This document shows positions 17,057 through 25,575 of a DNA stretch of 64,000 nt, piece after piece (position 1 is the first letter of the stretch; each line of letters opens with the position of its first letter). The position numbers were made by a program, and so were the translations under genes. Origin of the DNA: Bradyrhizobium rifense (lineage in GTDB: Bacteria; Pseudomonadota; Alphaproteobacteria; Rhizobiales; Xanthobacteraceae); NCBI RefSeq assembly GCF_008123425.1, contig NZ_VSSS01000080.1, positions 1 to 64,000 of the forward strand, written 5' to 3'. A model generated the notes under the pieces. It was not told the DNA's origin and did no database searches. It saw only the letters and a list, made by a program, of their open reading frames with translations.

Positions 17057-17643
17057 GCACAGCAGATACAGACTCCCTTCTTGAGCATGTGTTGTTGGCG
17101 TTTGCCGTCGAGCCTTCTCACGATAAAGCAACTCTTGAGCGCTATCTTTCGCGTTATCCGCAATACGCGACCGATTTGGTTGATCTCTTGAGCGAGCTTA
17201 GGCTCTCTTCCGAAGCGATCGTTCATACCGCAGGTGATGAATCTGCAGCACAAAAGGCATGGGATGCATTTACTGCCACGCCGCCCCGCGCCGAACGTCC
17301 CCGCTTAGTCGAGAATCCCTTTACACTGTTTCAGGGGCCTTCCTTTGTTGCCTTAGCGACCGAGCTTCGTATTCGCCGTTCTATCCTGATTGCACTAAGG
17401 GACCGGATCGTCATTGCGACATCAATTCCCAAACCCTTCCTAAAGCGGCTAGCCATAGCGACCCGTTCAACGACCGAAGTCCTTCTTGAATATCTCGATC
17501 AACCCACGACCGTGGCTCCTGGGGCGAGTTATAAGTCGGACGGGAAGCCCGAAGCTCCCGCCAAGATCGAATTCGAGCGACTCCTCATTAACTCAGGTGT
17601 CACCTCCGAGGAGAAAGACGATATTTTCATGTCGTCTACCTAG
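17053..17643 (+). CDS. Uncharacterised partner of the sigma-like factor
   Basis: 196 aa, family not recognised. The first 60 residues are helical (SLLEHVLLAFAVEPSHDKATLERYL, TDLVDLLSELRL). Its start overlaps the sigma-like gene (ATGA), and its TAG is directly followed by the ATG of the ImmA-UvrD gene with no gap. This position fits an anti-sigma or co-regulator, perhaps the target of the ImmA/IrrE peptidase encoded next, by analogy with ImmA cleaving ImmR. That link is a hypothesis. Confidence 0.55.
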   Translation: MSTADTDSLLEHVLLAFAVEPSHDKATLERYLSRYPQYATDLVDLLSELRLSSEAIVHTAGDESAAQKAWDAFTATPPRAERPRLVENPFTLFQGPSFVALATELRIRRSILIALRDRIVIATSIPKPFLKRLAIATRSTTEVLLEYLDQPTTVAPGASYKSDGKPEAPAKIEFERLLINSGVTSEEKDDIFMSST

Positions 17644-20600
17644 ATGGACACGATCGAAATCACACGCCAGACAGCCGAACGGCTGCATCTTGCGGCCGCG
17701 CAAAAGGGAGCCAATCCCTGGCAGCCTTACGCCTTCGCCTGTGCCGAAGCTCTTCGCCGGTCGATTGCCGTCGAGAAGCTTCCGACGGGGGATGCGCGCT
17801 TGCGCGGCGCGCGTGCTTCATACGACCCTGGCGGACTGACCATTCTGCACGAAGATGCCGGCAATGATTTTATGAATGCGTTTCTTGTCGCGCATGAGAT
17901 CGGGCACGTTGAATTCGGCGGGGCTGGAGAGAGCACGCTCTCTTATGAGGTGAGCCCGATGCGCCCGGCGGAGGCGGCGCCCATTGGTGTCGATCGGGTT
18001 ATTGACTATGGCCGCCGCGAACGCCGCGAGGTCCAAATGGACCTGTTCGGGCGAGAGCTGCTCTTGCCCCGATCCGTTGTGCGCAAACTTCATCTCGACG
18101 AAAAGTTGACGGCAACGGCCATTGCGCAGCGGCTCGGTGCGCCCTTCGATGTTGTGGCACAGCAGTTACTAGATGCCCTTCTACTTCCTCCCGTTCGCTT
18201 AGATACGGACGTCCATGCGGAGAAGTCGCTAAACCCCGAGCAACGTTTTGCGGCCGAACATTGGGGTTCACCTTACTTGCTTGAGGCCGGTCCTGGTACG
18301 GGAAAGACGCAAACCCTAGTAGGTCGGGTGGAATGGCTACTCAAGCACAAGAAGATTCCTGCAGACCAGATCCTTGTGCTGACCTTCTCCAACAAAGCGG
18401 CCGGTGAACTCTCAGATCGTTTGGCGGCCCGAATCCCTGCAGCCGCCGCCGCAATGTGGATCGGTACATTTCACTCATTCGGCCTAGACATTATCCGTCG
18501 TTTTCACGAGCGCCTTAAGCTTCACGCGAATCCTAGGCTGATGGATCGCACGGAAGCCATCGACGAGCTGGCCGATCAGTTTCCGCGCTTGGATCTGAAA
18601 CACTATCGCGATGTATGGGACCCGTCGCTTGCGCTAAGCGACATCCTCGCTGCGATTTCGCGTGCGAAAGATGAGGTAACATCACCGGAGCGTTACGCTG
18701 AGCTTGCCGATGCCATGTGGAAAACTGCAGCGCCGGGCCAGACAAGAGAGGCGGCTGAAAAATGTCAGGAGGTCGCCAAGGTTTATGCAGCATACGAAGC
18801 GTTGAAAATTGACCGTCAGTGCCTTGATTTCGGCGATCTCGTCGCGCTGCCGGTAGGACTGATTGAAACGGATGAGGAGGTGCGTGCGCAACTCCGCGCT
18901 CGCCATCGCTATGTTCTGGTTGATGAATTCCAAGACGTGAATCGGGCCAGTGTCCGCCTTCTTAAAGCTCTGTGCGGGGACGGGACAAACCTCTGGGTCG
19001 TCGGCGATGCCAAGCAGTCCATTTATCGCTTCCGGGGCGCGTCATCTGTCAATATTGCGCGGTTTGCCACTAAGGATTTCCCAGGTGGTCAAACCGGCCG
19101 CCTCAAAGTGAACTACCGGTCGACCGAAGAGATCGTGAGCGCGTTTGTCACGTTTGCGGAACATGGCATGAAGGCGGCGGCGGACGCAGACGTGAAATTG
19201 AAGGCGGAACGCGGTCCGTCCGGTGTGAAACCGAAGTACTCCGCCGTCGACATGGCTCCGGACGAAGTCGCGGCCATTGCCGAAGCCATCGAAACTCAGC
19301 GGGCTGCAGGGATTTCCTATCGAGACCAAGCCCTGCTCTGTTCAGGAAATGAGCGCCTTGGACGAATGGCGGCCGAGCTGGAGAGCATGGGAATCCCGTT
19401 GCTGTTTCTTGGCAGTCTCTTTGAGCGAGACGAAATCCAACAGCTGCTCTCTCTACTTTCGTTGCTGATCGACCGACGGGCGATGGGCCTTGCGCGCGTG
19501 GGAACAATACCGGAATTCCGGCTTTCGTTGGCGGCTACCGCAGCGGTTATCGCCCACTTAAGGGAATATGAGGGTGAGCCGCTCGCTTGGCTGAGGGAAG
19601 GTGCACCGTTGAGCAGCGTCTCCGCAGATGCGACGCCTGCGTTGACGCGGCTGCGAGATGTTCTGAACGGGTTCGGCCGTGCGTCGCCCCCTTGGCAGGT
19701 GGTATCGACGATTCTCCTCGATCGCACGCGGTTTGCGGCTGCTATTGCGAATTCTGACGATGTCGCGGTCCGTGCGCGGGGTGTAGCGATCTGGCAATTC
19801 ATGAATTTTGTCCGGGCACAGCCGACGGCAGCCGGGCTTCCGATTTCGCGTCTTCTCGACAGGATACGCCGACTTGTTTTGCTCGCTGATGAGCGGGATC
19901 TCCGGGAGCTGCCGGCGGCTGCACAAAGCATCGATGCTCTCCGTGTCATGACGATTCACGGGAGCAAGGGCCTGGAGTTTCGCGCTGTCCACCTTCCGGG
20001 TATGAATGCTGATACAATTCCACGTTCGCCAAACCAGATGCGCGGGTGCATACCTCCGGATGGCATGATTGAAGGTTTGTCGGGCACCGCCGTCGATATT
20101 CTGAGGAAGGGTCACGTCGAAGAACAAGAGTGCTTATTCTTTGTTGCGATGTCCCGGGCGAGAGACCGCCTTCTTCTGTATTCGCCGACCAAGGCTAAGA
20201 ACGGGCGGCGGCGCGATCCTTCCGAGTTTCTGGCTCGGCTCGGGTCGACAATCGTCAGCGGGCACGTTCACCCGCGCCAGGCAGTTCCCCCAGATGCAGA
20301 TGCCGCTCCCGTTCACCTCAGTTTCCCAGCTGGGATTGTACTCACGGATCACCAGCTCGCCCTGTTCCAGCGGTGTCCTCGCCGCTTCTTCTATACGCAT
20401 ATTCTTGAGATCGGTGGAAGGCGAACCGAAACCCCGTTCATGCAGATGCACAATGCCGTTCGGTCGCTCGTCGAATGGTTGACTGCGGATCCAACCCTCA
20501 CGCGGTCCGCCGCTGAGCTTGATGCTCGCCTTACTGAGGCATGGGATTCGCTGCGACTCACGGACCATGGCTATTCAGAAGATTATCGCCGAATTGCCAA

Positions 20601-21060
20601 GCAATTGATTGATTTCTTTGTATCTTCCCGCACTGGCTACGCCCGCGCCATACCCGCCGAGATGCGCTTTCGCGTTGGCGCCAGTGAGGTCATTGTTCGT
20701 CCCGACGAGGTGCTTACGGCACAGAACGGCCGGAAGCATATTCGGGCGATCCGGACCGGCCATGCCGGCTCCAAGGATTTTGAGAACATTTCGGCGGGCG
20801 TCTTTACGCTCGCAGCGTACGAGGCGTTTCCGGGATGTACCGTTGAGTTCGTCCATCTCGGTGACGGCACGATTGGCGCCGTAACCATGACGGACCGGGT
20901 CTTAAACAATCGGCGTGCGACCGCCGAGGAGTTTATCGCTGAAATCCGCGCCGGGCTGCTTCCACGGAAGGAAACCGCGCGTACCTGTCCCCGGTGTCCT
21001 GCTTTTTTCATCTGTGGCCCCGTGCCCGACGGCGTACTCGAAAAAAACTTTTCCTTGTAG
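17644..21060 (+). CDS. ImmA/IrrE metallopeptidase fused to UvrD-type helicase with C-terminal Fe-S nuclease-like module
   Basis: 1138 aa, three parts. Residues 1-190 are an M78 (ImmA/IrrE) peptidase with zinc motif HEIGH at 84-88 and the downstream ERREVQMDLFGRELLLP helix. Residues 195-860 are an SF1A helicase: Walker A AGPGTGKT at 215-222, LTFSNKAAGEL, DEFQD near 426, GDAKQSIYRFRG, NYRS, MTIHGSKGLEF near 768, VAMSRARDRLLLY near 832. The C-terminus resembles the Fe-S-clamped AddB/Cas4 nuclease, with a Cys near 910 and CPRCPAFFIC near 1114, but the usual D-x-K centre reads AIRTG, so nuclease activity is doubtful. Joining a DNA-damage-type peptidase to a helicase suggests sensing coupled to signalling. 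Confidence 0.85.
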   Translation: MDTIEITRQTAERLHLAAAQKGANPWQPYAFACAEALRRSIAVEKLPTGDARLRGARASYDPGGLTILHEDAGNDFMNAFLVAHEIGHVEFGGAGESTLSYEVSPMRPAEAAPIGVDRVIDYGRRERREVQMDLFGRELLLPRSVVRKLHLDEKLTATAIAQRLGAPFDVVAQQLLDALLLPPVRLDTDVHAEKSLNPEQRFAAEHWGSPYLLEAGPGTGKTQTLVGRVEWLLKHKKIPADQILVLTFSNKAAGELSDRLAARIPAAAAAMWIGTFHSFGLDIIRRFHERLKLHANPRLMDRTEAIDELADQFPRLDLKHYRDVWDPSLALSDILAAISRAKDEVTSPERYAELADAMWKTAAPGQTREAAEKCQEVAKVYAAYEALKIDRQCLDFGDLVALPVGLIETDEEVRAQLRARHRYVLVDEFQDVNRASVRLLKALCGDGTNLWVVGDAKQSIYRFRGASSVNIARFATKDFPGGQTGRLKVNYRSTEEIVSAFVTFAEHGMKAAADADVKLKAERGPSGVKPKYSAVDMAPDEVAAIAEAIETQRAAGISYRDQALLCSGNERLGRMAAELESMGIPLLFLGSLFERDEIQQLLSLLSLLIDRRAMGLARVGTIPEFRLSLAATAAVIAHLREYEGEPLAWLREGAPLSSVSADATPALTRLRDVLNGFGRASPPWQVVSTILLDRTRFAAAIANSDDVAVRARGVAIWQFMNFVRAQPTAAGLPISRLLDRIRRLVLLADERDLRELPAAAQSIDALRVMTIHGSKGLEFRAVHLPGMNADTIPRSPNQMRGCIPPDGMIEGLSGTAVDILRKGHVEEQECLFFVAMSRARDRLLLYSPTKAKNGRRRDPSEFLARLGSTIVSGHVHPRQAVPPDADAAPVHLSFPAGIVLTDHQLALFQRCPRRFFYTHILEIGGRRTETPFMQMHNAVRSLVEWLTADPTLTRSAAELDARLTEAWDSLRLTDHGYSEDYRRIAKQLIDFFVSSRTGYARAIPAEMRFRVGASEVIVRPDEVLTAQNGRKHIRAIRTGHAGSKDFENISAGVFTLAAYEAFPGCTVEFVHLGDGTIGAVTMTDRVLNNRRATAEEFIAEIRAGLLPRKETARTCPRCPAFFICGPVPDGVLEKNFSL

Positions 21061-21211
21061 CCCCGACGGACTTACCGGTCAGCCTTCTTCCCATCGATTG
21101 ACCCTTTGAAGGCAGGCGCAGGACCATGCCTTGCGGCGGATTTAGTGGTCGCCGGGCCTGTCAAGGCGTGCCTAGCCGGGACGACCTGCCAACCTATGAG
21201 GAATGTAAGAC

Positions 21212-21397
21212 ATGAGTACTGCTACAGCAAAACGTGCCCCGATTGGCACGAAGGCCCGCACCGGAGAAGTATGCCCGGAGAGCGGTGTTTGGAAGGTCGA
21301 CGGCTCGCCGAGCACGACCGCACCCATCGCGAAGGGCAACCGGATGCCACCCTACGACGGCAAAGCCGTCACCTGGGTGCTCAGCCAATACGCCTAA
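21212..21397 (+). CDS. Small uncharacterised protein, weakly YjzC-like
   Basis: 61 aa from the ATG at 21212, with GAGGA upstream. The core TGEVCPESGVWKVDG loosely resembles short beta-rich proteins of the YjzC group (TGE..PESG.Y), followed by MPPYDGKAVTWVLSQY. It sits alone between the UvrD fusion and sbcD, with 150 bp on either side. Function unknown; it may be a small binding or antitoxin-like subunit. Confidence 0.5.
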   Translation: MSTATAKRAPIGTKARTGEVCPESGVWKVDGSPSTTAPIAKGNRMPPYDGKAVTWVLSQYA

Positions 21398-21405
21398 GCC
21401 TGGAT

Positions 21406-21421
21406 GCCCGCTTCGGCGGGC
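21406..21421 (+). terminator. Perfect hairpin between the small gene and sbcD
   Basis: GCCCGC-TTCG-GCGGGC, a six-pair stem with a stable UUCG loop, nine bases after the small gene's stop. It is followed by CGTTCACCCTTT and not a clear U-run, so it is a weak terminator, a processing site or an mRNA stabiliser that could lower expression of the downstream genes. Confidence 0.4.
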
Positions 21422-21546
21422 GTTCACCCTTTCACTGAGAAGAGCCGGTTCGCAGAACACCAAAACGAAATGGGCATAACTGGGCTTCCCGCTAGGCGAG
21501 GAGCGCATTGCTCTCTACTTTGGAATTAAGGGGAAGGGCGTCCACT

Positions 21547-22713
21547 ATGAAATTCATCCATTCATCCGATCTCCAGATCGGCAAGGTTTTTGGCTATTTC
21601 GAGCCGGAGGTTGCGAGCGCCCTGCAGGATGCGCGTCAGGCCGTCGTTCGGACCCTCGGGGAGGCTGCGGTTAAATCCGGCGCGACGACGGTCCTCATTT
21701 CCGGCGACGTTTACGAAAAACAACAGATGTCTCAACAGACCCTGGCGCGGGCCATTGAGAACATGCGCGCGTTCAAAAGCGTTCAATGGCATCTCATGCC
21801 GGGAAACCACGATCACTTCCGTGAAAACGGACTATGGGATCGGATTGTCCGCATGCAGCTCCCCTCGAATGTGACCGTGCATACGCAGGCGGGTGCGGTC
21901 CGGATCGTGGACGAAGGTGACGCTCCTGTCTTTGTGTTGCCTGCGCCCCTTCGTTTCACATCGAGCGCGGACGATCTCACGGCCTATATGGATAAGGAGG
22001 CCACGCCGGAAGGCGCGATCCGTATCGGCATGGCGCACGGCTCCATTCAAGGCTTTGGATCAGAGGATGAAGCCAGCAATTACGTGGCGCCAAGCCGCGC
22101 GGACAGCGCGGGCCTCTCCTACCTTGCGATGGGTGACTGGCATCGGCAGATGCGGGTGAACGACCGTTGCTGGTATAGCGGCACGCCCGAGGCCGACCAG
22201 TTCAAGCTTCCGCCAAATCCCGTATCCTCGCACTGCAACGGCGGTTCGGCGCTTCTTGTCGAAGTCAACGGTTCAAATGCATTGCCGGTGGTCGCGCCGA
22301 TCCCGACAGGCCGTTACCAATGGCACAGGATCGAGAAGGTGCTGACCGAAGATGCACAAGTGGATTTGCTCGAAGGCGACCTTCGTGCGCTCGATTCAGA
22401 CCTCAGCAAAATTGTCGTCGATCTCCGTGTTACGGGCGCGGTGTCTCTCGCCGGCCGTAAGAAATTTGATGAACAAATCCTACAGAGCGTCGGGGCTGCG
22501 CTTCGCGGCCTGCGCTTTGATGAAGCCGGCCTTGTTCTCAATCCGACCGACCAGGATCTCGATGAGATCGATCACGCCGGCTTTGTACGTGTGGCAGCAG
22601 ACCGCCTCAAGGCCATGGCGGCGGTCTTGTCGGATCAAGGCCAGGCGTCGCTTGCCGCCCTTGCTCTCAAGCGTCTTTACATCGAGCACCTTCGTCAGGG
22701 GACACGGTCATGA
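21547..22713 (+). CDS. SbcD/Mre11-like DNA exonuclease subunit
   Basis: 388 aa from the ATG at 21547. Calcineurin-like phosphoesterase motifs are visible: HSSDLQIG at the N-terminus (Q where E. coli SbcD has H, as in some YhaO-type homologues), SGDVYE, GNHDH near 80, AHGS and MGDWHRQ. Mre11-type nucleases with an SbcC/Rad50 partner trim and cleave DNA ends and hairpins. The stop overlaps the SbcC-like start by four bases, so the two subunits are made together. Within this operon it is probably a dedicated complex, distinct from a housekeeping SbcCD. Confidence 0.85.
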   Translation: MKFIHSSDLQIGKVFGYFEPEVASALQDARQAVVRTLGEAAVKSGATTVLISGDVYEKQQMSQQTLARAIENMRAFKSVQWHLMPGNHDHFRENGLWDRIVRMQLPSNVTVHTQAGAVRIVDEGDAPVFVLPAPLRFTSSADDLTAYMDKEATPEGAIRIGMAHGSIQGFGSEDEASNYVAPSRADSAGLSYLAMGDWHRQMRVNDRCWYSGTPEADQFKLPPNPVSSHCNGGSALLVEVNGSNALPVVAPIPTGRYQWHRIEKVLTEDAQVDLLEGDLRALDSDLSKIVVDLRVTGAVSLAGRKKFDEQILQSVGAALRGLRFDEAGLVLNPTDQDLDEIDHAGFVRVAADRLKAMAAVLSDQGQASLAALALKRLYIEHLRQGTRS

Positions 22714-25385
22714 AGATCCGATCGATTGAGCTTACCAACTTCTGCAAATTTGTCGGAACCTTCCGCGTCGACAACATTGGTGACAACGTCAATGTCTTGG
22801 TGGGGCGAAACGAGTTGGGCAAATCGACCCTGCTGAAAGCTATCAACGGCGCCATCTTCGAAAAGGCCAAGTCGACGGCTGCGCACGTCAAGGCGTTTCG
22901 CCACTTCGTCAACGGCACCGTGCCCGAAGTGAAGCTCGCCTTCGACATCGACGGCAAGAGCTGGACCATTCACAAGCGCTTCGCGGGACAAGCTGGCAAG
23001 TCAACCTTGACCTGTTCGGATGGCCGGCTATTCGAGGACGACGCAGCAGAGGCGGAATTGCAGCGCCTTCTCGGCTTTGCCGGCAGTCGCAGCGGCGGCG
23101 AGCCTGGTATCTGGGGAACGCTTTGGGTTCAGCAGGGGCAATCCTTCGGCGATGCGGCACTTGACGAGCATGGCCAGCGCACCATGCAAGGCTGCCTGGA
23201 GGCGCAGGTCGGCCTTGTGACAGGCGGAACGCGAGGCCAGAAAATTCCGAAAGCCATCAAAGACGCCCTTGAAACGCTACGGAGTTCGAAAGGACCGCGC
23301 GGGAAGTTCAAGGACGCAATGGATCGGCTTGCCGAGAGCAAGCAGGAGACGACCGACCTTGAAGCGAAGCGGCAGTCCGTGTTTCAGTTGATGGAAGATC
23401 TTGCGCGAAATAAGCGCGAGCTTAAGCAGGAAACGGATAGCTGGGACGACGCGGCGCACCGCAGGGAGGTCGAGGCAGAACGGACCAAGCGCACGGTTGC
23501 CGCGACGCACGCTGCCGAACTTCGAAGTGCGACGGACGCGGCCAAGCTCGCGTGCGAACGCGCAACACAAGCCCGGAAATCGGTTGATGATCGCGCCAAA
23601 GCCGTTGCAGAACTAGAATCGCTCGAATTGCAACTCAGCGATCTGAGTACGGCAAGCGCCGGCGCAGTTGCCGCGAAGGCCGACGCCCAGGCCTCCGTCG
23701 ATACCGGCGAAGCCAAGCTCTCCGATCTTCGCAGTAAAACAAGCCGGAACGCCGAACGAGCGCGGAATCTTGAGCGTATCCGTGCCATTGTCTCGCTGAA
23801 TGGGGAAATCATCCAGCACCAGCTGACCCTCGATAAGGCTGCTTCGCTTGAGTGCGAGGCGGGAAAGCTTTCGGAATTGATCGGCGCCATTGCGACGACC
23901 GATGCCGCCGTAACGAGGATCGAGGAGGCCGTTACGGAGCTATCGGCCGCGGATGCAGCCGCAAACGCAGTTGCGACCACCGTTTCATTTGCCCTGGAGG
24001 AAAGCGCGCTGCCGAGCGTTGCCTTAGACGGCAAAGCGCTCGATGCATTCGCAACATCGCTCCCAATCCTTGGCAAGACAGTAATCACCATTCAAGACGT
24101 GGGCGCGATCACGGTAGAGCCTCAAATCAAAGATCGCGCCGCCTTGGTCGCACGCCGGGACGCGGCCCATGAGGAAGTGAAAGCCGCTTTGGAGACTGCA
24201 GGCGTCATGGATCTGGCCGCCGCGCGCACGGCGGCGGCCCAGCGCAAGGAATATCTGCGGCGTTCGGCAGACGTCGGCAAGGAGCTGGCAAATCTTGCTC
24301 CCGGAAATCGGACCAAGAAGCTGGCGGCCGGGCTGGAAGCTCTCAAGGGCCATTTGGGAGAATTGCGCGGCCGACTCAGAGTTGAGATGGAGAAGTGCGG
24401 ACTTGCGGAAATTCCCGGCGAAGACGATTTGACAAGCGACATTGCCAATAATCATGCAGAAGGCGCGCGGTTTGCTGCCGAGATCGAGACAGCTGAGGCT
24501 GAATTGGCAGGGCCTCAGGACGCTCTCGCCCAGGCCGACAAAAAACTCCTGAGCGCGCGCGAACGCCTTGCCGGGTTGAACGGCACGATCGAGACCAAGA
24601 AGGCGGACCTAGCAGCTGGACGCGCCGGCGCCAGTGACGAGCAGCTCACCGCAAGCGCGGAGAGCCTTGAACGTGATGCCGTTGCGAGGGATGAGCAGTT
24701 GGCAGAAAAGCTGCGCGGTCAAGGCGAAACAGTGGAGGCTATCGACGCCCGAATTAAGCGGCTCGAAGGCGCCGCCGCCAACCACCAGCGGTCGGTCGCA
24801 AATCTCGGGATTGAGGTGACACGCCTTACCGCGCTGATCGAGGCTAACGAAGGCGCTGGCGTCGAAGAAATGCTTCTTGCCGCCGAGGCTGAACGTGATC
24901 GCCTCACGAACGCCATAGCCGAATTTGAGAAGGAGGCGGCTGTCCTAAAACTCCTTTCGGAGACATTAGAAGCAGCCGAAGGTGAGGCAAAGACCCGCTA
25001 TCTCACGCCGGTTATCAGCCGTGTAGAGCCTTATCTGAAAATGCTCCTGCCAGGAGCCAATATTGTTCTCGACGAGGATTTGCGTATCGCTGCGATTCAA
25101 CGTGCCGGACAACGCGAGGATTTCGATGTACTGAGCGGCGGTACGAAGGAGCAGCTTGCCGTCCTCACGCGGTTGGCGTTCGCCGAGCTGCTGCTTGGGC
25201 AGGGCCGGCCGGCCACGGTCATCCTCGATGACGCGCTCGCGTTCTCAGACGACGACCGCATTGAAAGCATGTTCGATGTCCTGATGCGTGCTGGCGACAA
25301 AGTGCAGATTATCGTTCTGACCTGCCGAAAGCGGCTTTTCACCCGGCTTGGTGCTGCCCCGTTGGAAATTCGGGAGGCGGCGTGA
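22710..25385 (+). CDS. SbcC/Rad50-like ATPase
   Basis: 891 aa, split ABC ATPase with a long coiled coil. Walker A is GRNELGKST at about 32-40; the signature LSGGTKEQLAVLTRLAFAELL lies near 808 and Walker B VILDDALAFSD near 836. The middle 600 residues are heptad-rich. I see no CxxC zinc hook at the apex, so dimerisation must differ from classical Rad50; YhaN-like proteins also lack it. It partners the Mre11-like subunit upstream (four-base overlap). A gap of 190 bp (25386-25575) separates it from the helicase gene. Confidence 0.85.
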   Translation: MKIRSIELTNFCKFVGTFRVDNIGDNVNVLVGRNELGKSTLLKAINGAIFEKAKSTAAHVKAFRHFVNGTVPEVKLAFDIDGKSWTIHKRFAGQAGKSTLTCSDGRLFEDDAAEAELQRLLGFAGSRSGGEPGIWGTLWVQQGQSFGDAALDEHGQRTMQGCLEAQVGLVTGGTRGQKIPKAIKDALETLRSSKGPRGKFKDAMDRLAESKQETTDLEAKRQSVFQLMEDLARNKRELKQETDSWDDAAHRREVEAERTKRTVAATHAAELRSATDAAKLACERATQARKSVDDRAKAVAELESLELQLSDLSTASAGAVAAKADAQASVDTGEAKLSDLRSKTSRNAERARNLERIRAIVSLNGEIIQHQLTLDKAASLECEAGKLSELIGAIATTDAAVTRIEEAVTELSAADAAANAVATTVSFALEESALPSVALDGKALDAFATSLPILGKTVITIQDVGAITVEPQIKDRAALVARRDAAHEEVKAALETAGVMDLAAARTAAAQRKEYLRRSADVGKELANLAPGNRTKKLAAGLEALKGHLGELRGRLRVEMEKCGLAEIPGEDDLTSDIANNHAEGARFAAEIETAEAELAGPQDALAQADKKLLSARERLAGLNGTIETKKADLAAGRAGASDEQLTASAESLERDAVARDEQLAEKLRGQGETVEAIDARIKRLEGAAANHQRSVANLGIEVTRLTALIEANEGAGVEEMLLAAEAERDRLTNAIAEFEKEAAVLKLLSETLEAAEGEAKTRYLTPVISRVEPYLKMLLPGANIVLDEDLRIAAIQRAGQREDFDVLSGGTKEQLAVLTRLAFAELLLGQGRPATVILDDALAFSDDDRIESMFDVLMRAGDKVQIIVLTCRKRLFTRLGAAPLEIREAA

Positions 25386-25575
25386 GGTTGGGCTGTGCCG
25401 GCTGCTAACTGAATGGCGTCGAGTGTTTGTGGGAGATACGCGGAAAGTGGATGGTTAACGGACAAGATCACCTCGCGAGAGTTGCGGTGCTACGATTATA
25501 CCAGTTGAAGAGGTCCCCAAAATCCGCAACCATTCGCCTTGACGTTGTCGTTAACTTTTAGGGGTCTCGCTCGAC

